Positions 33,601-44,660 of a DNA stretch of 64,000 nucleotides are shown here, in pieces. How positions within the stretch are numbered: the first letter of the stretch is position 1; every line of letters begins with the position of its first letter. The notes under the pieces are model-generated. The model had not been told where the DNA came from and searched no databases. It saw only the letters and a list, made by a program, of their open reading frames with translations. Both the position numbers and the translations under genes were made by a program. This DNA is from CAXBBB01 sp963793245 (lineage in GTDB: Bacteria; Bacteroidota; Rhodothermia; Rhodothermales; BA12), in the NCBI GenBank assembly GCA_963793245.1, contig CAWBZG010000004.1, positions 186,001 to 250,000 of the forward strand. The letters run 5' to 3'.

Positions 33601-36600
33601 ATGGAGTAGCCATCGACGACGGAGGCAACCTCGACGCCGACCCGCTCTTCGAATCGGCAGGTGTTGCTACCGGCGCTCCGTTTGTCGCAGGCACGACGCT
33701 GGACTACCGGCTGGCCGCCTCGTCTCCGGCCGAAGATGCCGGTACGCTTCCGCTTCCACTCGACGCCGCCGACCTCGACGAGAACGGGCTGATCGGAGAG
33801 CCGTTGCCTTTCGATTTGGCCGGGGCAGATCGACTTCAGGGCAATGTTCCTGACATAGGAGCCTACGAAAGCGTGTTTATAGCCCCGCCGACTGCGTCCG
33901 ACGATTTCTACGTGGGGAGGCGAGACGAAACATTGATCGTCTCCGCTAGCAACGGAGTCCTGTCCAACGACACCGACAACGGCGCGCGCCCGACGCGTGC
34001 CGTTGTCGGTACTGGTCCGGCAACGGGCGTACTCACGTTTGCCTCCGACGGCGGCTTCTCTTACGAGCCGGTAGCGGGGTTCGTCGGCGTGGAGACGTTC
34101 ACGTATCGCGCGCTCGGGCCGGGCGGACCGTCAGCCGTGGCAACCGTCTCGCTCAGTTTCGAGCCGCCTCCGGCAGCGCCCGTCGCACGGCCGGACAGCT
34201 ACGCAGGCGGTGTCGAGGACACGCCGTTCTCCGTCGCGGCTGCTGCGGGCGTTCTGGCCAACGATACCGAAGGTGCCTCGCGGCCCGCTGGGGCCTCGCT
34301 GGTGCTTCCTCTTCCGGCTAACGTGCAATCGGTCGATCTGGCTGCCGATGGAGCGTTCACGCTGACTCCCACAGCGGATTCCACCGGCGCTCTGTCGTTT
34401 CGCTACCACGCAGTCGGTGTCGAAGGGCGGTCGAGCGATACCGTCGAAGTCATCGTCGCGTTTGAGGGGACGCCGGACGCGCCTCGCGCTCAGGACGACA
34501 CGTTCGGGCTGGGCAGCGATCAGCGGCTGATCGTCACCGACGATGTGCCGCCGCAACCGTGGCCCCAGGGCACGATCTACCTCGACGCGGCGACGGTCGG
34601 TCTGCTCGCCAACGACGAGGAGCCGGACGGCGAAGCGCTGACGGTCGAGATCGTCACGCCACCCACGCGCGGCACGTTTGCGCTCACCAATGCGGCGACT
34701 GGAGCGTTCGAGTACGATCCGACCTATGCGTTCGACCGCGACGAGTTTTTCGTTCGTGATCAGACTCGTCTACCGCATCGTCGACCCGACAGGCCGCGCC
34801 GATACCGCTCGGGCCGAGATCTTTCTCGACTTCGTCAACCAGCCACCGGTCTGCGCGCGACACGCTCTACGCGCTCGCCGACACCGAGACGCTGACCGTT
34901 CCGGAACCGGGCCTGTCGGTTCTGGTGACAGACGACTCCCAGCCGCCCGTCACGTTCTCGGTCGATCAGGCTCCGGCAAGCGGCACCTTGACGCTCAACG
35001 CCGACGGTAGTTTTACCTACGAGCCTACTCAAGGCGTGGTCAGAGACGATTCGTTTCGCTACATCGCGACGGATTATACTGGGCCTGTCCGACGACCTCG
35101 ACGGTCACGCTGCGCGTCACGCTCGGAGGACGCCCGCCGGTCGCCATCGCCGATAGCTACACGCTCGAGGAGGACGACGGCCTGGCCACCACCCGATTCT
35201 GCCGCGCCGTCGGTGCAGCCGGGCGTACTCTTCAACGACTCCGATCCCAACGGCGACACCTTCACAGCCGTCCGCGTAGACAGCACCACTAGCGGAGAGC
35301 TTAGGCTCAATACGGACGGTACGTTCGTCTACGTGCCCAACCCCGACTTCTTCGGGACGGACAGCTTTACCTACATCGCCGTCGACGAGTTCGGCGGCGA
35401 GTCAGAGCCTGTCGGCGGTCACTCTGACAGTTCGAACCAGTCGCTGACGACCCCGTCGCTCAGAACGACGCCTATACGGTTCAGCAGGACGCCTTCATTT
35501 CCGTCCCAGCTGCAACGGGCCTGCGCGCCAACGACACCGATGCCGACGGCGACACGCTTACGATTACGCTCTCTGGATTCGAGCCGCCCGGCGGATTCTT
35601 AGCTCTCAACAGCGATGGCTCGTTCGTCTATCAGCCGCGCCCGCAATTCTCAGGCACCGACCGCTTCCGCTATACAGCGACAGACGACTCGGGCCTTGCG
35701 TCCGGCGCCGAAGTCGTGATCACGGTAAGCGACGTGGCCGATGCGCCAACCGCCGCCAACGACGCATTCAGCGGAAGGGAAGATGAGGTCCTGACCGTCC
35801 CGGCGCCCGGCGTGCTAGCAAACGACTCAGATCCTGACGGTGATGCGTTGAGGGTCTCGGTTGTCGAGGAGCCGCGTTGGGGCGAGGTGGATCTAGCCGA
35901 TGAGGGCGGCTTCACGTTCACGCCTGCGCGCGACAGCAGCGGAGTCGTCACGTTTCGCTACGTTGTAGGCGACGGCCCTCTATCCGACGGAGCAACGCTT
36001 TCGGACACAGCCACGGTCGTGCTTACACTCGCGCCCACCGACGATGCACCTGTTGCCTTGGCGGACACCTTCGCCCTAGACGAAGACCAGTTGCTCACCG
36101 TTCTAGCCGTTTCGTCCAACTCGCTCCTCCAGAATGACCGCAGTCCCGACGGCTTGCGCATCAGTCAGTTCGAAGCCCTACTCGTAGACTCGACGGCCAA
36201 CGGTCGCTTGACGGCTCAGCGTATCGACAGGGCCGTGGCGCGGCGGGTTCGACTACCTGCCCAACCCCAACTTCAACGGCACCGACGGATTTACCTACCG
36301 TGTGCGCGACAGCCGCGGCCTCATCAGCGATCCCGTCGCCGTCTTCCTTGACGTGCTCCCCGTTGCCGACGCGTTCGAAGGCGTCGCTGACCGAGATACG
36401 ACGCTCGAGGACACGCCGCTCGTTGTCGCGGCTCCGGGCGTGCTCGCCAACGATCCCAACCCCGACGGAGCCGCGCGAACCGTCAGGCTCGTGGCAGGCA
36501 GCGTCGAGGGCGGAGTGGTCGACCTGCAGCCCGGCGGCGGCTACACGTTCACGCCCGAACCCGACCGCTCGACGTTTTACGTGCGGCAGGACGGCGTTCG

Positions 36601-39600
36601 GGTGCCGCTGGGCATCTCGCCGGGCGCGTTCGCCTACGAGATCGTCTCGGCGGACGGCGTGTCCGACCCGGTTCAAGTGTTCGTCGAAATCGAAGATGTC
36701 AACGACGCCCCGGTCGCCGTCGCCGACACGTACGCCATCGACGAGAACCAGATCGCTGACTACGACCGCATTTGGAGTCTCAAACACTCCTGCCGGAGTA
36801 CTTGCCAATGACACCGACGCCGATCTCAACTTCTTGCTGCTGAGTGCGGAGTTGGTGGCTGGCCCCAGCACTGGGAACGCTAGACTTCAGCGCCGATGGA
36901 TCGTTTGTGTATACCCCGCAGGCGGGCGTGTCGGGCCTGGACAGCCTGAGCTACCGCGCATTCGACCAGCAGCCGCGCGGAGCCGATGGTGCTGTCGTCG
37001 CAGGCGATACGTCCTCCATCGCAAAGGCCTACATCACCATCGTTCCGGTAGCAGATCGGCCCATCGCGCGGTCCGATACGTTCCGCGTCGACGAGGATCA
37101 GACACTAGTCATCGCCGCGCCGGGCGTGCTGGGCAACGACAGCGACGCCGATGCCGACTCGTTCTTTGTCTCGCAGGTATTCAAGGCAGGCTTCTCAGTT
37201 GGCGGCGAAGAGGCGAGCGTAGACGGTGATCTGACGTTGAGCGCCGACGGATCGCTAGTCTACACGCCGACGCCCAACGTGTCGGGCATCCAGCGCCTGT
37301 TCTACCACGTCACCGACACGACCGGGCGGCGCTCCAACAGCCCGGCGCTCGTCGTGATCGACGTGATCGAGGTCAACTCGCCGCCGGTCGTGCAGACGCA
37401 GGCCATCAAGCCGACGCTCTTCGCGACCGAAGACGAAGCCCTCGTCGTTTCGTTCGTACCGGGTAGCACCAACTACGACGTGCCGTTCAACCCGATCAAC
37501 GAGGACACCGACGAGGAAGACGGCTTCGCCACGACGGGCCGCGTCGTCGAGCAGCCGAGCAGCGGGCAGGCGTCGTTCGACCCCGACGGCACCTTCCGCT
37601 TCGTGCCCGACCCCGACGCGACGGGCGAGTCGTCGTTTCGCTACGTCGCGCTGGATTCCGACGGCGCGCAGAGCGTCGACACGGCGCGCGTGAAGGTGTT
37701 TGTCGTCCGGCCAACGACGCTCCAGTCGCTGCCGATGACACGCTCACGATCGCCGAGGACACTTCGATCGTCCCGGCGACGCTGCTCGCCAACGACCGCG
37801 ACATCGACTCGCCGATCCGCCTCTTCGCGCAGCAGCCCTACCGCTCGGCCAATGGGCAGATCGCGCGCGACGGCACCTACACGCCCGACGCCGACTATGC
37901 GGGCGTCGACTCGTTCGCTTACGTGATCGAGGAGGAGCCGCGCCTCGTCGACGGCTCGTTCGTGGCCGGTCTGCGCGACACCGCGAAGGTGTTCGTCACC
38001 ATCACCCCCGTCGCCGATGCGCCGCGCCCGCAGCCGGACGCTTTCGCCGGGACAGAAGACGAGGCGTTCACCGGCTCGGTTCTCGCCAACGACGTGGACC
38101 CCGACGGCGACGCGCTTACCGCCGTTCTCGCAAGCGGTCCGACACGCGGCACGCTCGACCTGCGCAGCGACGGCACGTTTGACCTGTCGCTTCCTGCCGA
38201 CTCGTTCGGTGTCGCCTCGTTTACCTACACGCCGCGCGACGCGACCGGTCTGGTCGGCGAAGAGGTAGCGGTGGTCGTCACGTTCGCCAACACCCCCGAC
38301 CTCGCTCGGCCCCAGGCCGACGCGTACACGGCGCCAGAAGACGCATCGCTAGTGGTCCCCACGCCCGGCGTGCTGAGCAATGACACGGACGTAGACGGAC
38401 TGGGACTGCGCGCGATTGCCTCTCGCTTTCCACGAAACGGAACGCTCGAACTGGCGCTGGATGGCAGTTTTACTTACACACCGGTAGCGGATTTTGCCGG
38501 GGCCGACACGATTCGCTACCGCGCCATCAATAGTGTGGGGCGGGGCGTGGAGGCCGAGGTCGTCCTCACGATTACGCCGCAGCCCGATGCACCGATAGCC
38601 GCCTCGGACGCTTACGGAGCCGCTGAAGACGCGGAGTTAGTGATCGCTGCATCCGACGGAGTCCTCACAAACGACACGGACGTTGACGGCGACGTGTTAG
38701 TAGCGACGTTACTGGAAGCGCCGCGCTGGGGCGAGGTTGATCTGTCGGCGGGCGGAGGCTTCACGTTCACGCCCGCTCGGGACAGCAGCGGAGTCGTCAC
38801 GTTCACCTACTCGGCAAGTGATGGTGCGCTTTCTGACACCGCCACGGTGACGCTCACCGTCGCTCCGCAGCCGGATGCGCCCGTCGCTTTCGCTGATGCC
38901 TTTCTGACGGATGAGGACGTAGTGCTCACAGTCGATGCAAGCGGAGGGGTTCTCTCGAACGACATGGACGTTGACGGCGACGTGTTAGTAGCGACGTTAC
39001 TGGAAGCGCCGCGCTGGGGCGAGGTTGATCTGTCGGCGGACGGCGGCTTCACGTTCACGCCTGCTCGGGACAGCAGCGGAGTCGTCACGTTCACCTACGC
39101 CGCGTCTGATGGTGCGCTCTCGGACACCGCCACGGTGACGCTCACCATCACGCCGCAGCTGGATGCGCCCGTCGCGCTAGCCGACCGCTACACCTTGGAG
39201 GAGGACGCTGCGCTGACCATCGCTCCATCCGGCGGAGTCCTCGCCAACGACACGGACGCTGACGGCGACGCGCTAGTGGCGGCATTGGTCGAGTCGCCGC
39301 GCTGGGGCGAGGTTGATCTGTCGGCGGACGGCGGTTTTACGTTCACGCCCGCTCGGGACAGCAGCGGAGTCGTCACGTTCACTTACGCCGCGTCTGATGG
39401 TGCGCTCTCGGACACCGCAACCGTCACGCTGACCGTCGCGCCACAGCCCGACTCTCCCGTCGCCTTAGTCGACACGCTCGACGCGGTCCAGGGCATCGCG
39501 TTCGCCTTGCCGGTCGCAGGCGTTCTCTCAAACGACACCGATGCCGATGGCGACCCGCTGACAGCCCAACTAGTCAGCGACGTGTCGAACGGTTCGCTCG

Positions 39601-42600
39601 ACTTTTCGCCGGATGGATCGCTGGTCTACACGTCGGATACCCGCTTCATCGGCGACGACGCGTTCGTCTACCGCGCAACCGACGGAACGCTGTTTTCTGA
39701 AGAGGTCGAAGTCGTCATTCGCGTTGCGGCTAATCCGAATCTCGCGCTGCTGGCGTTGGACGACGCCTATGCGATAGGCGAGGACTCGACTCTGACAGTT
39801 GCCGCGCCGGGGATCCTCGCCAACGACGCAGACGGAAACGGCGACGCCCTGTCCGCAACGCTTGTCGCGCCGCCCGATCCACTCGCTGGAACGGTAACGC
39901 TTGCGACTGACGGAGGCTTCGTGTTCGTCCCGTCCGCCGACTTCTTCGGAGAGGCATCGTTCGTCTATCGCGCTTCGGACGCCTCGGGCGTGAGCGACAC
40001 GGCCAGGGTTGTCCTCACCGTCCGCCCGACTGACGACGCCCCACGCGCCGTCGCCGACACACTCGAAGCCGCCGAAGACACACCGCTCGTCGTCGCCGCG
40101 CCTGGCGTGCTGGGTAACGACGTCGATCCAGAGGGCCGTCCGCTAACCGCACAACTGGCCCGCGCCGCCCGCTTCGGTTCGGCCACCGTCGACGCTGACG
40201 GCGGCGTGCGCTACGAACCACTGGCCGATTTCGCAGGCGTCGACACCTTCGCGTACGTGGCGAGCGACGGCGCGCTCACGTCCGACACGACGCTCGTATT
40301 CGTCAATGTCGGTGCCCGCCCCGACGCACCGACAGCCCAGACCGTCGCGTTCGAAGTGGCGGAGGACGACACCCTCGACGCCGCTGCTCCGGGCGTATTG
40401 GCCGGTGCCTCTGATCCAGACGGCGATGCGCTCGTCGCGCTCGTCGTATCCACACCCCGCAGCGGAACGCTCGACCTGAACGCCGACGGCAGCTTTCGCT
40501 ACGTACCCCTCGCCGATTTTGCCGGAGCCGACACGTTCGCCTTCCGCGTGCGCGACGCCGACAGCCTGTTCTCGTCGCCCACGACCGCCACGATCACCGT
40601 TGCTCCGACTCCCGACGCGCCCCTCGCCGTCGACGCTTCGTATCGCCTCGACGAAGACGCTGCGCTGACGCTTCCGGTGCCTGGCGTCCTGGATGGCGAT
40701 ACCGATGCAGACGGTGATCCGCTGGAAGCCCTACTCGTCACTCCGCCCACGCGCGGCGTCGCGACGTTGACGAGAGACGGTGCGCTCGTCTACACTCCTG
40801 CCGCCGACTTCTCAGGCCTCGACTCGCTCCGCTACGCAGCTACCGATGGCGCTCTGAGCGACACGGCGACGGTCCGCTTCGAGGTCTTGCCGTCGGGCGA
40901 CGCGCCTTTCGCTGCAGACACGTCGTTCGTCGGCGCCGAAGACGAGCCGCTGGTTGTGGCCGCGCCTGGCGTCTTGGCTGGCGACGCCGATGCAGACGGT
41001 GACGTGCTGGCAGCAACTCTGGTTGAATCGCCACGGTGGGGGACATTAGATCTGTCAGCCGATGGCGGCTTTACGTTCACACCTGCGCCCGACAGCAGCG
41101 GAGTCGTCACGTTCCGCTATGCAGCTTCGGACGGACTGCTCGCCGACACCGCGACGGTCACGCTCTCCATCGCGCCCGTCAACGACGCGCCCATCGCTCG
41201 CGACCGACGGTACACAGCAGTAGAAGACAGCGTGCTGACGGTCGACGAAAGCGACGGCGTGCTGGCAGGCGTCACCGATGCGGACGGCGACGCGCTGACG
41301 GCTAGCGTGGTCGAGTCGCCGCGCTGGGGGGTGCTGGACCTGAGCGCGGACGGCGGCTTCACGTTTACACCCCTGCCGGATAGCGTAGGACTGGTCACGT
41401 TTCGCTATGCGGCTTCGGACGGTATCCGCTCCGACACGGCAACCGTACGCATCGACGTCGACGGCAGCAACGACGCGCCAATCGCTCTCGACGATGCTCT
41501 TTCGTCTTCGGAAGACACCGTCCTCGATGTCCTCCTCGCCGAAACCGTGCTGAGCAACGACCGCGACTCCGATGGCGACGCCCTCTCGGTCTCGCTCGTC
41601 GACCAACCGGCGATGGGCACCGTCGCACTCGCCAACGGGCGACTGATCTACACACCCGATCGCGACAGCAGCGGCGTCGTCACGTTCCGCTATGCAGCTT
41701 CGGACGGACTGCTCGCCGACACCGCTACGGTCACGCTCACCATCGCCCCCGTCAACGACGCGCCCATCGCGAACGACGATCAGGCGTTCGTCCAACTGGC
41801 TGCATCGGTCACCGTCGACGTGCTCTCCAACGACTCGGATGTCGAGGGCGATGCGCTGACGCTCGTTTCCGCAGCGGCACGCTCGGATGGGCAAGCCGCA
41901 GTCGAGAGCGGCAGAGTGCGCTTTACTCCGGCACCATCGGCAGAGGGATCGGTCGATATCGACTACGTGATCCAGGATGCAAACGGCGCCCAGGCCTCTG
42001 GCGTCCTGCGGGTGACCGTCATCACGAGCGTCTACACGGCGACCGACTTGGGCACGCTGGGCGGCGAGGGCGCACGCGCGTTCGCTATCGACGATCAAGG
42101 ACGCGTCGTCGGCGTGGCGCAGGACGAGCAGGGCGTCGTTCGTCCGTTCGTGTGGCAAGGTGGCACGATGACGTTTCTGGGCGCGCAGCAAGGTCAGGCC
42201 TACGCGGTCGACGGGAGCGCCGTAGTCGGCGTGACGACGCAGGGCGGCAACGCGTTCGCGGCGCAGTGGAATACCAACGCGCCCGCCTCGCCGCCGACGC
42301 TACTGAGCACGCGCTTCTCGCAGGCCTACGACGTAGCCGGCACGTTCGTGGTAGGCACCGCCCTCGACGGATCCAGGCTTCGGGCAGCACGCTGGCAGAG
42401 TGGGGGCGAAGAACTGCTCCAGACGCCGGGAACGGCGAGTAGCCAAGCGCTGGGTGTCGAGCCGTCGGGCCGCGCCGTCGGATCGGTGGCGCAGGCAGAT
42501 GGGCAGCGCGGCGCGCTTTGGTCGCGTGAGGGAGCGCTCCGGCTGCTCGAAAGCGGAACGGCGCTGGCGATCAACGCACAGGGAACGGCTGTCGGCGCAT

Positions 42601-43535
42601 CTGGCGGGCACGCAGCGCTGTGGCGCGACGGCGTGCGGATGCTGCTCGACTCGTCAGAAGTGCAGACCGAAGCGCTGCGCATCAACGACGCCGGAACGAT
42701 CGTCGGCGGACGCGTCGGGGCCGTCTCCGGCAAGACGGTGCACCCGGTTCTCGATCCCGCTTACGATCCGATGAGCAGGCTGCGCGCGCTGGGCAAAACC
42801 GGTGCGCAGCAGATCACCGGCGCCTTCGTCTGGGAACGCGGCTACGTCACCGATCTCAACGCCACACTACGCGACTCCGATGGCGTCGACCTGATCGAAG
42901 CCCGCGACGTCAACAGCGCCGGGCAGATCGTCGGCTACGCCCTGATCGACGGCGTCCCGCGTGCTTACCTGCTCCAGCCCGCTTCCAACCGCGCGCCGAC
43001 TGCCCAGGCCGATGTGTATACGGCGTTTCCCGATCGCGACATGACGTTCGTCCCCACCGCCAACGACGCGGACGCCGATGGCGACAGCCTCTTCGTTCTC
43101 GCCGTCGATCCGCCCCAGAATGGCGAGGCGTGGATCATGGAAGACGGCTCGCTGGGCTATCGCATCGCATCCGGCTCGGAAGTCGCTACCGATGCGTTCG
43201 ACTACGTCGTGGGCGACGGAAAAGGCGGATCGGCTCGGGCGACGATCCACCTGCGCGTCGAGTCGTTCCCCAATGCCGTCCGCATCGACGGTGCGTGGCC
43301 CAACCCCTTCGCCGATCGGACGAGCATCCGTTTCGCGATCCCAGACGAGCGCGACGTGCGACTCGACCTGTTCGATACGCTGGGCCGCCAGGTGGCTACA
43401 CTCGCCGACCGGACGTTCGAGGCTGGCGTCCACCACGTTCCGCTCGATGCGTCGCGCCTGGGAGCCGGTGTCTACTTCTGCCGAGTTCAGGCAGGAGATA
43501 CGGTCGTGAGTATCGCGATTACGCGCGTTCGCTGA
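30687..43535 (+). CDS. Giant T9SS-exported adhesin: beta-helix, cadherin-like array and HAF repeats (many apparent frameshifts)
   Basis: The span encodes about 4,280 residues. A signal peptide (MRWLLALVLLLAALPALAQ) leads to two tandem right-handed beta-helix modules (30750-33870), each opening with a [LI][VI]YVxxGAxG motif and later GGAL/GGGI turns. About 27 cadherin-like or bacterial Ig-like repeats of about 96 residues follow (33880-42020), with GVLANDxDxDGDxL and FTYxASDGxLSDTATVTL signatures; DxDxDGD suggests calcium binding. HAF-type repeats (42030-42990: LGTLGGEGARAFAID, NSAGQIVGYA) and one more cadherin-like repeat precede a T9SS type-A domain (43270-43535: WPNPFADRTSIRF, GVYFCRVQAG). 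The frame breaks near 30950, 33030, 34750, 34855, 35085, 35190, 35430, 36235, 36752, 36860 and 37715, then stays open 5.8 kb. Deleting one C from CCCC at about 36860 restores one join. Sequencing error is favoured over decay. Confidence 0.75.
33880..42020 (+). repeat. Array of about 27 cadherin-like (bacterial Ig-like) repeats
   Basis: Counting from each DAPxA.xDxY..EDxxL opening to the next gives about 27 units of 90-115 residues, plus one more after the HAF region (about 43010-43270). The N-terminal units are more diverse and longer; units from about 38300 on are regular at 95-96 residues. Several units carry PRWGEVDLS..GGFTFTP almost unchanged. The DxDxDGD segment in most units is a plausible calcium site at the domain junction. 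Confidence 0.85.
38580..39440 (+). repeat. Three near-identical 288 bp DNA repeats within the cadherin-like array
   Basis: The string GCGCTGGGGCGAGG recurs at about 38723, 39011 and 39299, exactly 288 bp apart. The first two copies share long blocks at the DNA level, including the stretch encoding DGDVLVATLLEAPRWGEVDL. The third matches from the PRWGEVDLS part onward through SDGALSDTATVTLT. This identity is far above that between other units and points to recent duplication or gene conversion. Confidence 0.85.
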
Positions 43536-43538
43536 CGG

Positions 43539-44549
43539 CTACAGCAAATTCCACATCCACTCGAGAACGGCTTTCTGCGCGTGCAACCGGTTTTCGGCCT
43601 GATCCAGATGGATGGCGTGTGGTCCGTCGAGCACGCCCGAGTCCACTACGACCCCTCGGCGTACGGGTAGGCAGTGCATGAACGCGGCATCGTTGGTCTG
43701 CGCCATGCGCGCCTGGGTCACGCGCCAGTCGGTGTGTTGGGCGCGCATGGCGGCTTCTCCGTCGGGGTCGGTGTAGACGAGCGGAGCCGACCACGCTTTG
43801 GCGTAGACGACATCGGCTTGGGTCAGAGCGTCGGCGGATTCGTGGACCAGGTCGAAAGAGGCGCCGTGAGCGTCGGACAGAGCGCGGGCTTGGGCGACGA
43901 TGTCGGGAGCCAGATCGAAGCCGGGCGGATGGGCGAGCGTCACGTCGTATCCCAGCCGAGCCGCCGTCAGCAGGGCAGAGTGGGGAACGGCCTGGGGCAG
44001 GGCGCGCGGGTGGGGCGCCCACGTCAGGACGAAGCGCTTGCCGCGCGCGTCGGCGTGGCGCTGGCGGAGCGTCGTTGCATCGGCGAGCGCCTGGCACGGG
44101 TGGAGAAGAGCCGACTCCAGGTTGACGACGGGGACGCTCGCATGACGCGCAAACGTGCGAATGAGTCGGTCGCTGCGGTCCTCTTCGAGATCCGTCTTCG
44201 ACGCGAACAGCCGCACGCCCAGCGCATCGTAGTAGCGCGAAAGCACGCCGACGGCCTCCTTGATGTGCTCGGCGCGGTCCTGATTCATCGGCTCATCGTC
44301 CCACGCAAACCCCCACACGCCACCACCGCCGATGTCGAGTGTCGTCGGGTGCGCGCCCAGTTGCGCTGCCGCCAGCTCCATCGACGTACGCGTGCGCAGG
44401 CTGGAGTTGAAAAACAGCATGCCCAAGCTCTTACCCCGCGCCACATCCGACCAGCCTGGATGCGCCGCGTGGTGGAGCGCGCGGTCGAGGCAAACGCCCC
44501 ACGCATCGGCGTCGGACCAGTCGAGAACGTGGCGAAGAGCGTCAGGCAT
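43539..44549 (-). CDS. argF: N-acyl-L-ornithine carbamoyltransferase (ArgF' type)
   Basis: The enzyme transfers a carbamoyl group to an N-acylated ornithine to give N-acyl-citrulline. The 336-residue product has FFNSSLRTRTSMELA (carbamoyl-phosphate binding), HPCQALAD, TWAPHPRALPQAV and FMHCLPVRRG. WAPHPxxLPQAV and HCLPVRR match the acyl-ornithine branch found in Bacteroidota and Xanthomonas. At the position that sets acetyl versus succinyl specificity (Glu92 in the Xanthomonas enzyme, Pro90 in the Bacteroides enzyme) my alignment puts Ala93 (DRAEHIKEA, codon 44271-44273), so the acyl group is undecided. Its stop is only 3 bp from the stop of the convergent adhesin. argD lies upstream with 111 bp between. 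Confidence 0.9.
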   Translation of the reverse strand: MPDALRHVLDWSDADAWGVCLDRALHHAAHPGWSDVARGKSLGMLFFNSSLRTRTSMELAAAQLGAHPTTLDIGGGGVWGFAWDDEPMNQDRAEHIKEAVGVLSRYYDALGVRLFASKTDLEEDRSDRLIRTFARHASVPVVNLESALLHPCQALADATTLRQRHADARGKRFVLTWAPHPRALPQAVPHSALLTAARLGYDVTLAHPPGFDLAPDIVAQARALSDAHGASFDLVHESADALTQADVVYAKAWSAPLVYTDPDGEAAMRAQHTDWRVTQARMAQTNDAAFMHCLPVRRGVVVDSGVLDGPHAIHLDQAENRLHAQKAVLEWMWNLL

Positions 44550-44565
44550 AAAAGCGAGGTCGAAG

Positions 44566-44586
44566 GGGCGGATCCACGATCCGCCC
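44566..44586. repeat. Perfect palindrome with 3-base loop between argD and argF'
   Basis: GGGCGGATC (44566-44574) pairs perfectly with GATCCGCCC (44578-44586) around the loop CAC, in the 111 bp argD-argF' gap. It has the same form as the palindrome at 52446-52470 (long GC-rich arms, three-base loop). In the arg transcript it would fold just before argF' and could affect read-through or message stability. It lacks a T-tract, so a strong terminator is unlikely. Confidence 0.55.
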
Positions 44587-44660
44587 TGGGTCTAGAGTAG
44601 GAGGCAAGGACGGGTTGCAAGGTCGATTCATGAATCGCCCATACGGGGCATGGAGTGGCG

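Noticed and set aside
30950..37926. Several separate surface genes instead of one adhesin
   Set aside because: Pieces lack start sites and signal peptides, and breaks fall inside single beta-helix or cadherin-like units that continue in another frame.
38580..41750. CRISPR-like regular direct repeats
   Set aside because: The period is 288 bp and the repeats are in-frame coding units of cadherin-like domains, not short repeats with unique spacers.
10008..43560. Insertion sequence, integrase or attachment-site repeats at the ends of the surface operon
   Set aside because: No transposase, integrase, tRNA or matching terminal repeat is seen at either border, and codon use is similar to neighbours. 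Insertion is inferred from gene order only.
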